IMG/VR virus record: IMGVR_UViG_3300009104_000024
Coordinates: 1 to 59,728 of that record
DNA: 59,728 nucleotides
Reading direction: 5' to 3' (one strand)
DNA from: a virus
The position numbers were made by a program, and so were the translations under genes. This document shows positions 44,559 through 52,110 of this stretch, piece after piece. Position 1 is the stretch's first letter, and each line of letters begins with the position of its first letter. The notes under the pieces were generated by a model, which had not been told where the DNA came from, ran no database searches, and saw only the letters and a program-made list of their open reading frames with translations.

Positions 44559-44860
44559 TTTTTTTCTCCAATTAATTCTTCAACTTGAGATAACAGTTCT
44601 TGTTCTGTTCCGTATCTCCTCTCAAACTCTTTCTTCCAGGGATGCCTACTCACCCACAAGCCATTAAATGTTCCTTCTCTATGATGCCTATAACATAAAG
44701 GCAAAACCTTGAAGTGTGCGTTCTCCTTAGTCTTGCCTTCTATATGGTGTATATCACAAGGCACAAAGTCGTTACCCTGATTCTTACAAACAATGCACCC
44801 TAATTGACTAACCTTGTCCATATGCCTTTTCTCTTTAGCAGTAGGGTTTCTTCCTTTCAT
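44555..44860 (-). CDS. HNH/Ref-like nuclease
   Basis: A 101-residue protein with a Cys pair GCIVC (about 21-25), CDIHHIEGKT (H38, H39) and VLPLCYRHHREGTFN, then a conserved VSRHPWKKEFERRYGTEQEL. This matches the phage Ref/DUF968-like HNH group, including P1 Ref, a RecA-dependent nuclease, and NinG-like proteins. It sits between recombination genes and overlaps both neighbours by 4 nt. It is probably a structure- or RecA-dependent DNA endonuclease. Confidence 0.75.
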   Translation of the reverse strand: MKGRNPTAKEKRHMDKVSQLGCIVCKNQGNDFVPCDIHHIEGKTKENAHFKVLPLCYRHHREGTFNGLWVSRHPWKKEFERRYGTEQELLSQVEELIGEKK

Positions 44861-45192
44861 GCACCATATCTAGCTTGTTCTTTCCTAGCTGATACTTGTT
44901 TAGTTCTCCACTCCTCAAAACCTACCTCTAATCCTTTCAGATTCACCTTTAGAGCAGATAAAGTTCCTTTAGCCACACCTACCCTCAATCTAGCTTGATA
45001 TAACTCCTCAGAGGCTTCTGCGTAGGTTTCCTGTGCTGATGTTGTTTTGATGCCCTCACCTAAAGCCTTTAGCTTTAACTGTGCTTGTAGTTTCTTTACT
45101 TCTGCTTCGCACTTGTAAACCTCATACTCAGTCTTTTCCATTGTCGGAGCAAGACTCCTGATTTGGTGCATCCAAGTTTCTTGTTGTTCCAT
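44857..45192 (-). CDS. Coiled-coil hypothetical protein (111 aa)
   Basis: Helical throughout, with KTEYEVYKCEAEVKKLQAQL then RLRVGVAKGTLSALKVNLKG and EEWRTKQVSARKEQARYG at the end. I remember similar proteins next to recombination genes in marine podoviruses, but with no proven role. GGGAG lies before the ATG; the stop overlaps the HNH gene (ATGA). A structural or recombination-mediator function is possible. Confidence 0.55.
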   Translation of the reverse strand: MEQQETWMHQIRSLAPTMEKTEYEVYKCEAEVKKLQAQLKLKALGEGIKTTSAQETYAEASEELYQARLRVGVAKGTLSALKVNLKGLEVGFEEWRTKQVSARKEQARYGA

Positions 45193-45197
45193 AATTT

Positions 45198-45344
45198 CTA
45201 CTCCCTTAATTTCTCACGACTAGGAATATTTTTCTCAGGATACCTTTTCCTCCTGGGATATTTTTTTTTCCTTTGGAAAATTCGGTCAAAGTTTTCTTCA
45301 AACTTATCCCTATCTTTTGTTCTATCTTTACTTCCTTTGCTCAA
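45198..45344 (-). CDS. Small basic protein (48 aa) with TTG start
   Basis: Easily missed: it starts at a TTG overlapping the previous stop (TTGA) with AGGTGA six bases upstream. It encodes SKGSKDRTKDRDKFEENFDR then IFQRKKKYPRRKRYPEK and ends before the coiled-coil gene. Short proteins starting SKGS or SKGD with a conserved 'F.DNWD.IF'-like core occur in many podoviruses at this operon position. Function unknown. It contains the repeat element AAAAATATTCCTAGTCG. Confidence 0.6.
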   Translation of the reverse strand: MSKGSKDRTKDRDKFEENFDRIFQRKKKYPRRKRYPEKNIPSREKLRE

Positions 45345-45529
45345 AATATATCACCTAATTTTTCCAACAAAGGTTTATTTCCGTATTGTTCACTAAAGAT
45401 TCTTCTTCCTATAGTTATAGAATGTGGTTCTTCATTGTTTTCTCTTTTCTCTTTTTCGTTCATTCGATACCACCTGTTAAAATTATCTTCGTAAGAAGCC
45501 TTATCGTTATATTCAAATATTTCACTCAT
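45341..45529 (-). CDS. Hypothetical protein (62 aa)
   Basis: A charged helical protein with YEDNFNRWYRMNEKEKREN and a SEQYGNKPLLEKLGDIF end. It starts in an ATGA overlap with the upstream gene, and its stop overlaps the TTG start of the next. No family is recognised; retention in the coupled operon is the main support. Confidence 0.5.
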   Translation of the reverse strand: MSEIFEYNDKASYEDNFNRWYRMNEKEKRENNEEPHSITIGRRIFSEQYGNKPLLEKLGDIF

Positions 45530-45846
45530 TTCTCCCCCCTTATTTCTACAATTTCATCAACTATTCTTTTGAGTTTTCCAAACGTACTGTGCAATTCATT
45601 AGAATAATTATCAGAATTTATTTGAAAACCATTATCTGAAGCGTTAGATTCATGTTCAATACAGTAATCTAACCTGTTCACTATATCTTTTATTTTATCC
45701 TTGATGTCTTTTAGCCTACATTCAGGACACCCATAGCCTTTTAAATGTTCTTCAGGTGTGCATAAAAAATCACCATGTTGAGGACACCCAATCGTTGTGT
45801 CCTCATCCATAATGATATATTTGTCGCTAAAATGGGATATCGTCAT
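45526..45846 (-). CDS. Zinc-ribbon protein with CPxHG motif
   Basis: Start chosen at the internal ATG overlapping the SSB gene by 20 nt; an upstream TTG is alternative. The 106-residue protein has TIGCPQHGDFLCTPEEHLKG then YGCPECRL (about 20-46), a zinc-ribbon pattern common in phage nucleases and DNA-binding proteins. A coiled-coil tail follows. The domain alone here suggests a DNA-binding accessory or a remnant of a larger endonuclease. Confidence 0.6.
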   Translation of the reverse strand: MTISHFSDKYIIMDEDTTIGCPQHGDFLCTPEEHLKGYGCPECRLKDIKDKIKDIVNRLDYCIEHESNASDNGFQINSDNYSNELHSTFGKLKRIVDEIVEIRGEK

Positions 45847-46150
45847 CTGATAATTCAGGTGTTTCTTCAACAACAGGAGTTATAGGCTTCTCCCTTTTTT
45901 GTTCAGGTATATCCATTCTTGTATAAAAATATTTATTACCTTTCTTAGAAAGGTTATCCCATAAAGCCACCCTTACTTTAACTCCCCCCTCTTCTTCTAC
46001 CTCTCCATTTTTCATCTTATCTACTATTTCTTTCAATAAAGGTTTAGAGATTTCAATGCTTCCTGTAAAGTCGGGTTGTTTAGTTCCTGATTCTTTATAG
46101 TTATTTGGATATATTGCTCCACTTGATTGTGGTTTATCTTCGTATGCCAT
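45827..46150 (-). CDS. ssb: Single-stranded DNA-binding protein candidate
   Basis: A 107-residue protein with SGAIYPNNYKESGTKQPDFT, KVRVALWDNLSKKGNKYFYT and a disordered acidic end PELSDDDIPF. The last residues match the DDDIPF tip by which bacterial SSB recruits host replication and repair proteins. The core looks like a small OB-fold. A strong GAGGAGGTG ribosome site precedes it, and the SSAP and exonuclease lie upstream. It probably coats ssDNA and loads host and phage partners. Confidence 0.7.
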   Translation of the reverse strand: MAYEDKPQSSGAIYPNNYKESGTKQPDFTGSIEISKPLLKEIVDKMKNGEVEEEGGVKVRVALWDNLSKKGNKYFYTRMDIPEQKREKPITPVVEETPELSDDDIPF

Positions 46151-46151
46151 T

Positions 46152-46853
46152 TTATTTCACCTCCTCAGATGTTTCTTTAGCTTTTAAATTTTCAACTAAC
46201 TGTGTAGCTAGTTTGTCTAGTCTTTCTTTCTGTTCAGGAAACCTTTCTTTCAGAACACTTATTGATTCAGCGTTTGACTTGTATTGTTTCTTAACATCAT
46301 CAGGAGTCTCGGCTAATCCTGAAACAGATTTAATAAAACCTTCAACAAAAACATTCGCCCATGCTTCATCAAAATCTGCTACTTTATCTTCTTCGCCTGG
46401 TTCTTCCTTCTTAGGTTCAGGCTTCTTTCCAACAGGCTTCTCTTCTTTAGCATCAGCATCAGGCAAGTCTTCACCCGCATAAATGTAATGCCCTAAACCC
46501 CACATACCTAAACACTTAGTAAGACACCTCATCTTAGAAGTGTTTACTTGAAATGAATTAGGATTGATTACAGGTTGGTTCTTATGGTTCATTATGGGTA
46601 GCCACATTTCCCTAACAAGATCACCTATTGAAACTCTACACCTAACTTCACACGTTCCGTCAGGCAAGGTAACAAAAGGAACATGGTTATCATCCTCATA
46701 GAAACTATACTTAGCTTCAGGATAATGCTCCATTAATATACCCCATGCCCATGCCCAAGAAAGATAAGTTAGTTTCATCTTCTTCTCTGTATGATCAGAT
46801 ACATCTACCTTAGATAAAGTATCCCATACATCCTTATAAGTTAAATCAGCCAT
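46152..46853 (-). CDS. Single-strand annealing protein (DUF1071-like)
   Basis: A 233-residue protein. Residues about 25-125 carry KMKLTYLSWAWAWGILMEHY, RCRVSIGDLVREMWLPIMNH and VNTSKMRCLTKCLGMWGLGH, the pattern of DUF1071 phage annealing proteins related to Rad52-type SSAPs. A disordered Lys/Glu/Pro linker (125-160) precedes a helical tail. With the exonuclease and SSB candidate it would form a Red-like recombination set. It begins in a TAATG overlap. Confidence 0.75.
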   Translation of the reverse strand: MADLTYKDVWDTLSKVDVSDHTEKKMKLTYLSWAWAWGILMEHYPEAKYSFYEDDNHVPFVTLPDGTCEVRCRVSIGDLVREMWLPIMNHKNQPVINPNSFQVNTSKMRCLTKCLGMWGLGHYIYAGEDLPDADAKEEKPVGKKPEPKKEEPGEEDKVADFDEAWANVFVEGFIKSVSGLAETPDDVKKQYKSNAESISVLKERFPEQKERLDKLATQLVENLKAKETSEEVK

Positions 46854-47206
46854 TACGCTACCTCCTTAATATATTTATTTATGTTCTTTTTATTAGGCTC
46901 AAAGTTCCCTTGTGCATCAGCTATAATATTTTCTAGCTTCCACCCTCCAAGATGTTTTACTAATACCTCATATTCTTTCTTTGTTAATTGTTGGATGTTG
47001 CATATAGTCACAATCCTACAATCACTCCACCACCAACCATCATCGTCTTGGTCTATATAACCAAATTGCCATGCAAGGAAGCAGACTTCCCAAAAGTTTT
47101 TATTTTCGTTTAGTTCTTCAAAAGTCATTTCAGTTTCAACAGGAACGTGATCGTAGTATTCATGTTCACCATCCCTGTTCTTGTCCATTATTAAAAAGTA
47201 ATTCAT
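46853..47206 (-). CDS. Hypothetical protein (117 aa)
   Basis: An acidic, aromatic-rich protein with TFEELNENKNFWEVCFLAWQ then DDDGWWWSDCRIVTICNI. It overlaps the SSAP and exonuclease genes by single nucleotides (TAATG). Its consistent place between exonuclease and annealing protein suggests a partner role, but the sequence gives no function. Confidence 0.5.
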   Translation of the reverse strand: MNYFLIMDKNRDGEHEYYDHVPVETEMTFEELNENKNFWEVCFLAWQFGYIDQDDDGWWWSDCRIVTICNIQQLTKKEYEVLVKHLGGWKLENIIADAQGNFEPNKKNINKYIKEVA

Positions 47207-47973
47207 TATTCACCCACCTCACTAGGGTCATAGTTTTTAGTTAGTTTCCAATATGTTAATAAAGCATTAAACATATCCTTGTGTTTGGAATGAGTCTCTT
47301 CATCCCATACATGACAAGCTATTAAACTTGTGTCCTCCCTATCAACAAAGATAGAAATTCTTTCTGCCTTATCAAACCCACATCCTTGAACGTAGGCTGA
47401 TAACTGCATACCATGTTCGTCAAAAACCAATCTCTTAGGGTCTTTGCCTCTAAGGTCATCTTTGGTTTTAAAATCTATAAATATTCCACTCTCGGAATAC
47501 AAGTCTATCTTCCCCCCATAACCTTCTTTAGCACAAAAGGAATCCTCTGCTATCCAGGTCTCTAAAGGGTAATGTGTATCTAACCAATCAAGTATAGCTA
47601 AATATGAATCTGATTCTTTTCCTGATGCAAAACCTTCTTCAATCTCGTAGTGTATTTCACTACCTCTCTCTGCTGATTTTTGCCCTACTAATTTTGAATG
47701 CTCTCTGCATCTTCTAACGTATTCATCTATGGTTTCATCAGACTCTATATTCAAAACCATTGCTGATTTAATTCCTTCTTTTATTTTCCATTCTTCCAAT
47801 CCTGGTTTTGCAGACACACCAATAATGCCTGTGACTGAAGGAACAAGTCCTAGCTTTCGTGCATCAGCTAATGTTGTATTTCTTTCCTTACCATTTGCAC
47901 CAACAATGGTATACATAGGCTCACCTTCTTGTGTGTACCAATGCCCTGATTCTGAAGTGTGTTTATCTGTCAT
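47206..47973 (-). CDS. RecB-family PD-(D/E)xK exonuclease
   Basis: Start at ATG with GGGAGAG five bases upstream; an earlier in-frame start lies inside the neighbour. The 255-residue protein has SAERGSEIHYEIEEGFASGK with H108, GYGGKIDLYSESGIFIDFKT with D157, D167 and K169, and GMQLSAYVQG (Q190, Y194), the order of the RecB/Cas4-type nuclease core (H, D, D-x-K, Q-x3-Y). It probably resects dsDNA for the annealing protein next door. Confidence 0.78.
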   Translation of the reverse strand: MTDKHTSESGHWYTQEGEPMYTIVGANGKERNTTLADARKLGLVPSVTGIIGVSAKPGLEEWKIKEGIKSAMVLNIESDETIDEYVRRCREHSKLVGQKSAERGSEIHYEIEEGFASGKESDSYLAILDWLDTHYPLETWIAEDSFCAKEGYGGKIDLYSESGIFIDFKTKDDLRGKDPKRLVFDEHGMQLSAYVQGCGFDKAERISIFVDREDTSLIACHVWDEETHSKHKDMFNALLTYWKLTKNYDPSEVGE

Positions 47974-48223
47974 CTTCACTCTCCCATTTTTTAATTTGCT
48001 CAAGTAAAGCATTAGCAGACTCGACTCTACCTTCTATGATGTCGTCTGTTCCGTCTGTGCATTTAGGTCGTAAACCACCTTCATACTCATTAATAACTTC
48101 CTGTCCTTCTGCTTCTTGCTCTAGCCATTCAGTTATTTTGTCTAATATATCATTGAGATAGAACACTTGATTCCTCAAGTCATTTATCTCGTTATCCATT
48201 AGTTTCATTTCATGTTTACTCAT
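47963..48223 (-). CDS. Hypothetical coiled-coil protein (86 aa)
   Basis: Start at the ATG in an ATGA overlap with the upstream gene; a GTG three codons earlier is the alternative. Mostly helical (MKLMDNEINDLRNQVFYLND) with a GGLRPKCTDGTDD turn near the middle. It overlaps the exonuclease gene by 11 nt. Function unknown. Confidence 0.5.
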   Translation of the reverse strand: MSKHEMKLMDNEINDLRNQVFYLNDILDKITEWLEQEAEGQEVINEYEGGLRPKCTDGTDDIIEGRVESANALLEQIKKWESEDDR

Positions 48224-48462
48224 ATTCTCCACACTCCTACACCTTCATCTTGGGTTAGGACACGGAATCTAAAGTCAGGGTTTTTGTGTGTGTATCTAAG
48301 ACAATAGTTTCTGATTATCTTAATCTCTTGACGTATCTTGCTCTTGGGTAGTTCAATCATTATATGGTCTCCCTTCTTCATCTGCTCCAAAGGTAAGTCA
48401 TACTTTCTAGGCTTGCCTCTACCTACAGGTAAGGGAATGCCTTCTTTAATTTCAAACTTCAT
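48220..48462 (-). CDS. Small conserved phage protein, first gene of the minus operon
   Basis: An 80-residue basic protein, KFEIKEGIPLPVGRGKPRKY, PLEQMKKGDHIMIELPKSKI and FRVLTQDEGVGVWRI, of a type repeatedly seen in podovirus early regions (GRKPKYPL...GVRVWRI pattern). GGAGT precedes its ATG. It leads the recombination operon at 42737-48462, so the operon promoter must lie in 48463-48540 or further upstream. Confidence 0.6.
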   Translation of the reverse strand: MKFEIKEGIPLPVGRGKPRKYDLPLEQMKKGDHIMIELPKSKIRQEIKIIRNYCLRYTHKNPDFRFRVLTQDEGVGVWRI

Positions 48463-48537
48463 TTTTTACTCCTGATAGCTCCAACTATTTATGATGTATT
48501 AGTGATGATAACATGAGGTCTTGCTAATGTGCAAGTA
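48463..48537. promoter_or_regulatory. Divergent intergenic region
   Basis: The only gap between the minus recombination operon and the plus primase operon, 75 nt and AT-rich with a repeated ATGATG-type stretch. On the minus strand TTGCAC and TTATCA are 17 bp apart and could be a weak sigma-70 promoter. The evidence is positional. Confidence 0.4.
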
Positions 48538-48831
48538 ATGATTTATAGTTTCTGCATGGAGAGAAACTTAGTGATTTTAGATTCTTTAATAGTCAAACAA
48601 GCTGTTAGAGATGTCGCTAGTAAAGACGTTAATACATCTAAAAAAGCACTCTTCTACTTTACCTCAAAAGACTTTAAAAATCTATGCCAAAGAAATAAAA
48701 TTGACGTAGATAAAATTCTTTTGAGCATAAAGGCATTGAATGAATATCCCTTATTGTCACGAAAAAAATTATCTAATGACATAGCAAAAGTTATAGATGA
48801 ATGTTTTGTGGAAGAGGTATTTAGTAAGTAG
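48538..48831 (+). CDS. Hypothetical protein (97 aa)
   Basis: A helical protein with SLIVKQAVRDVASKDVNTSK, FTSKDFKNLCQRNKIDVDKI and an acidic end. A GTG three codons upstream and an ATG six codons downstream are alternative starts; no clear ribosome site decides. It lies alone before the primase-helicase, and its 3' end is inside the palindrome at 48821-48844. Function unknown. Confidence 0.5.
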   Translation: MIYSFCMERNLVILDSLIVKQAVRDVASKDVNTSKKALFYFTSKDFKNLCQRNKIDVDKILLSIKALNEYPLLSRKKLSNDIAKVIDECFVEEVFSK

Positions 48832-48880
48832 AAATACTTACTAAGATTTAATAATAAGTATTTACTAAATATAGTAAGTA
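48821..48880. promoter_or_regulatory. Two inverted repeats before the primase-helicase
   Basis: TTAGTAAGTA (48821-48830) and TACTTACTAA (48835-48844) form a perfect 10-bp inverted repeat with a 4-nt spacer. TTACTA (48862-48867) and TAGTAA (48872-48877) form a second, also with a 4-nt spacer. The element AAGTATTTACTAAATA (48856-48871) recurs with one change upstream of terL. These look like tandem operators for one dimeric regulator. Confidence 0.65.
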
Positions 48881-48904
48881 TAAATAACTATAATGGAGAA
48901 AAGT

Positions 48905-50683
48905 ATGCTAAGTCAAGAGCAACAGGAAAAAAATGATATAAGGAATCATATCAATCACAATCCTAAAACTAACAATCAAGCACACGGACAATACAAAATA
49001 ACTTGTCCTAATTGTCAGAGAGAAAGAACAAAGAACAAAGGTGACACACCTTTATCAGTTAATATAAATTCAGAGACTATTGTTTATCATTGTCATCATT
49101 GTGGCATTCAAGGAGCAATGTCTAAATCCCAGGGAGCAACAATGAAAGTAGTTAAAACAGAATCAAAACCAGTAAAAGAAATATCAGTTCCTCCAATAGA
49201 TAAGAAAGGAAAGGCTTCTCAATGGCTGAAAGATAGAGGAATTAGTGTAGAAGTAGCTGAAATGTCAGGTTGCACTCTAACAGAGAAAAATAAAAAACCA
49301 GTCATAGGATTTACATTTGAAAAAGATAGCAAAGCGATAGCAGTTAAGTGGAGAACTTGTAACGGAGAAAAAAGTTATTGGTGGGATAATTCCGCTTCTC
49401 GTCTATGGGGTCGTCAAGTTTACAATGACAGTTTACCTACAGTTGAATCAACAATAGTGATTACAGAAGGCGAATTAGATATGCTTGCAATCAAGGAAGC
49501 GTTTAAAGACCATGCCAACATAGATGTATATAGCGTTCCCAATGGAGCACCAAACAAGATAACAGAGAACAAGATAGACCCTTCTGAAGAAGGAAGATTT
49601 AAGTATATATGGGAAGATAGACACCTTTTTGAAGGAGTAGATAGGGTAGTTTTAGCTACAGATGACGATAAGAACGGAGAGATATTGGCTTCAGAGTTGT
49701 CCAGGAGACTCAATAAAGCTAGATGTTATATTGTTGATTATAAAGGGCATAAGGATGCGAATGAGTTATTAGTTGAGTCAGATGCAGAAACAGTCAGACA
49801 TCAGGTTTTAAATGCAGAGCCTGTTCCTCTTCACGGATTAAACAACATAGACTTTTATGCAGATGAATTTCAAAGTTTGTATGACCAAGGACACCCCAAA
49901 GGCATATCAACAGGGTTTGATTCAGTTGATAAGCTATTTTCTTTGCAAACAGGCTACTTAACTGTAGTTACAGGCTATCCTGGTGACGGAAAGAGTATAT
50001 TTTTAGACAATATTATTATAAATGCCTGTAAAAATTATGGTTGGAAGGCTACCTATTGCAGTTTTGAAAAACCTCCTACGCTTCATGCCGTTCAATTGGC
50101 TCAAATCATAACTTCTAAGCCATTTTTTTCTGGACTGAACCAAAGAATGACACAGGAAGAGAAAGACTATGCACAGAAATTTATAAACGACCATATACTT
50201 TTTCAAGACTATCAAGACGGAGGTATGCCTACGATAGAATCTATCTTAGAAAAGAATGCACAGAGTATTATGAGGACAGGTAGTAGAATACTTGTCATAG
50301 ACCCCTTTAACTTTGTTCAAACAAACGATAAGTATGCTTTAGAAACAGATATGGTTAGTGATATGCTTACGAAAGTTCAGCTTCATTGTAAGCAATATGA
50401 TTGTCTTTGTTTCTTTGTCGCACACCCCACGAAACCACAGATGCGTGACGGAAAAAAGAATATTGTCACAGGAGTTGATGTTGCAAAGTCTATGGCATTC
50501 TTCTCTAAATGTGACACAGGGTTGACAGTTTACAGAGGAGAAGGCACAGTAGATATACATTGTTGGAAAGCAAGGTGGCAATGGCAATCTTCTTTAGGAG
50601 TTGCTAGCTTAACTTTTAACCCTGTTAATAACAGATATGCAGAAGCACAACAAATCAAAGACGACTACGATTGGGAGTTCTGA
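48905..50683 (+). CDS. Primase-helicase (T7 gp4-like)
   Basis: Start chosen at ATG five bases after GGAGA; an ATG four codons earlier lacks a ribosome site. 592 residues. Zinc ribbon: C34, C37, C63, C66. TOPRIM primase: VITEGELDML (E188/E190) and ATDDDKNGE (D253-D255). RecA-type hexameric helicase: GYPGDGKS Walker A (357-364), RILVIDPFNF Walker B (D466), VAHPTK (H507). It synthesises primers and unwinds the fork. No polymerase gene is visible, so it must serve the host polymerase, unlike T7. Confidence 0.92.
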   Translation: MLSQEQQEKNDIRNHINHNPKTNNQAHGQYKITCPNCQRERTKNKGDTPLSVNINSETIVYHCHHCGIQGAMSKSQGATMKVVKTESKPVKEISVPPIDKKGKASQWLKDRGISVEVAEMSGCTLTEKNKKPVIGFTFEKDSKAIAVKWRTCNGEKSYWWDNSASRLWGRQVYNDSLPTVESTIVITEGELDMLAIKEAFKDHANIDVYSVPNGAPNKITENKIDPSEEGRFKYIWEDRHLFEGVDRVVLATDDDKNGEILASELSRRLNKARCYIVDYKGHKDANELLVESDAETVRHQVLNAEPVPLHGLNNIDFYADEFQSLYDQGHPKGISTGFDSVDKLFSLQTGYLTVVTGYPGDGKSIFLDNIIINACKNYGWKATYCSFEKPPTLHAVQLAQIITSKPFFSGLNQRMTQEEKDYAQKFINDHILFQDYQDGGMPTIESILEKNAQSIMRTGSRILVIDPFNFVQTNDKYALETDMVSDMLTKVQLHCKQYDCLCFFVAHPTKPQMRDGKKNIVTGVDVAKSMAFFSKCDTGLTVYRGEGTVDIHCWKARWQWQSSLGVASLTFNPVNNRYAEAQQIKDDYDWEF

Positions 50684-51185
50684 TACACCAATTCATGTTA
50701 ATGATGTTGGCAGTCCACATCTGCACAAACATCACGAAGTAGTAATAAGAGTATTCAATAATACTAGAGTTGGCAGAGCAGTTGTTCTTGACCAACATTT
50801 AATAGATGTTTTGTTTCATAAAGATTTATTAGATACTAGACAACACAATGTCTGCGATAAGTATTTAGGAATAATTTCTAAATCAGGATGTTTTGCCCAA
50901 TCAAGTTCTGCCGTCAGCGAAAAAATATTTACGACTGGTAGCAGGAAAACAGGCACTATACCCCAAGCCTGTATTCTTCTTGGTGTGCAAAAGAACATAA
51001 AAAATATATGTGGAAATAAAAAAGAAGGTATTTTTTGGAAGTTGATGACTGAAAATCCAAATAGAATCAATCACTTAGAGTTAAGTGTAATTAAAGAATG
51101 TGCTGATGCACTTCTAACTTATTGGTATATCAGTCCTGAAAGTCCAGTTTCTTTGTTTCAGCAATCCCTGTTAAACCCTTCGTAA
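50637..51185 (+). CDS. Hypothetical protein following primase (up to 182 aa)
   Basis: Overlaps the primase end by 47 nt; the exact start is uncertain. The stretch GSPHLHKHHEVVIRVFNNTR, VLFHKDLLDTRQHNVCDKYL and a basic end resembles a protein found after primase or helicase genes in other podoviruses (no known function). Its 3' end overlaps the convergent gene at 51130 by 56 bp. The His-rich start suggests nucleic-acid or metal binding. Confidence 0.5.
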   Translation: MQKHNKSKTTTIGSSDTPIHVNDVGSPHLHKHHEVVIRVFNNTRVGRAVVLDQHLIDVLFHKDLLDTRQHNVCDKYLGIISKSGCFAQSSSAVSEKIFTTGSRKTGTIPQACILLGVQKNIKNICGNKKEGIFWKLMTENPNRINHLELSVIKECADALLTYWYISPESPVSLFQQSLLNPS

Positions 51186-51453
51186 TAGGAGTAGTTTCAC
51201 TTGTAATACTGCCTGAATAAATCTCCTTACCTATCTGTTCAGACATATCTTCTTCTAATCCTACTGCTTCTTTTGACTCTTTCATAAGCCTGTTCACTTC
51301 AGAAATTTGTTGAAGCGACAAGCCTTTCTCTTCAGCCAGGGTATGTATCATATGAATAATCTGCTTGTTTAAAGAACGACTTTCTTTTTTTGCCAGTTCG
51401 TGTGCAAGGTCGTATGTTTCTTGCGAACATCTAATGAATAGACTTTTGCTCAT
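51130..51453 (-). CDS. Ribbon-helix-helix-like protein (107 aa)
   Basis: The N-terminus KSLFIRCSQETYDLAHELAK then KESRSLNKQIIHMIHTLAEE fits an Arc/MetJ-type ribbon-helix-helix DNA-binding fold (beta strand, two helices). An acidic helical tail follows. GAGGAT precedes the ATG. A phage transcription regulator is plausible, and it could be what binds the palindromic operators elsewhere. The overlap with the opposite-strand gene at its 3' end is odd but tolerated by both. Confidence 0.6.
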   Translation of the reverse strand: MSKSLFIRCSQETYDLAHELAKKESRSLNKQIIHMIHTLAEEKGLSLQQISEVNRLMKESKEAVGLEEDMSEQIGKEIYSGSITSETTPITKGLTGIAETKKLDFQD

Positions 51454-51766
51454 CTTTTATATCCTCGTTTAATTCATCTTCGTAAACTATCACAGGTGAT
51501 TCTTGCACCTCGGCAATAGCTACACTCTCTCGACCTACTTGATAGAACCTATCTTCTTCTAATTGACGTATGGCAGATTCTAATAGCCACTCGTTTGAGG
51601 TTATCAAAGGGTCATCTAATAATGAAATAGCAAAACTTAAAGCATCCATTTCGGTATCAAAAACCCAAACTAAATGAACCCACTTAGCACTACTCTCTTG
51701 TGAGAAAACATTCTTAGGGTCTGGAATATCTAATTGGTATGTGTGTCTTACTACTGCAAACATCAT
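51431..51766 (-). CDS. Hypothetical protein (111 aa)
   Basis: A mixed alpha/beta protein with WVHLVWVFDTEMDALSFAIS and an acidic end. It overlaps the RHH-like gene by 23 nt. It starts with two ATGs without a ribosome site, and TATAAT lies only 3 nt upstream (51770-51775 on the plus strand), hinting at a leaderless transcript. Function unknown. Confidence 0.5.
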   Translation of the reverse strand: MMFAVVRHTYQLDIPDPKNVFSQESSAKWVHLVWVFDTEMDALSFAISLLDDPLITSNEWLLESAIRQLEEDRFYQVGRESVAIAEVQESPVIVYEDELNEDIKDEQKSIH

Positions 51767-51890
51767 TACATTATAGGCAAAATGCTATCAAATTGAAAGC
51801 CACATGAAAAATTCTCAGTAGCTCACATCCATACGGAAAAAAAATATTTATGCGACTGGTATTTTGAGCTACGCCAGTAAACTGCTTCTA

Positions 51891-51906
51891 CGTTTCATGT
51901 GAAACA
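51891..51906. other. parS-like palindrome
   Basis: CGTTTCATGTGAAACA. It matches the bacterial chromosomal parS consensus TGTTTCACGTGAAACA in 14 of 16 positions, with one central C to T change. Host ParB could bind it; no phage ParB or ParA is seen. Confidence 0.45.
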
Positions 51907-51908
51907 TA

Positions 51909-51931
51909 GACTATCTTAAACGACTATCTTA
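51909..51931. repeat. GACTATCTTA direct repeats, locus 1
   Basis: Two copies at 51909-51918 and 51922-51931 (13-bp period), directly after the parS-like site. The same decamer recurs at 57011-57036 and 59406-59458. Confidence 0.75.
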
Positions 51932-52014
51932 TACGATAAAAAAATGGATAAAAAAAAGGGATGAGTTCTAGGAAAACCCACCCCTTTTAACATCTACTAA
52001 CTAGACATGGAGGT

Positions 52015-52041
52015 TATCTTGTTCTAAGTCTTAACAAGATA
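52015..52041. repeat. Inverted repeat TATCTTGTT ... AACAAGATA
   Basis: Perfect 9-bp arms (52015-52023 and 52033-52041) around a 9-nt spacer. The TATCTTGTTCTA part recurs in the noncoding region upstream of terS (around 58782). A protein-binding site or structured RNA are both possible. Confidence 0.6.
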
Positions 52042-52078
52042 TAAATACTGTAATACTTTCGATTGCATAATGCAAGTG

Positions 52079-52110
52079 TTATCCACAAGTTATTCACACA
52101 GTTATCCACA
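52079..52110 (+). other. Three DnaA boxes in tandem
   Basis: TTATCCACA at 52079-52087, TTATTCACA at 52090-52098 and TTATCCACA at 52102-52110, all in the same orientation and 11-12 bp apart (about one helical turn). Two match the E. coli R1 box exactly and the third fits TTATNCACA. An AT-rich segment follows (52129-52145). Strong candidate for host DnaA-dependent initiation. Confidence 0.85.

Noticed and set aside
48889-48894. TATAAT box before the primase-helicase
   Set aside because: It would start transcription inside the ribosome site of the gene, so it is unlikely to be the real -10 box.
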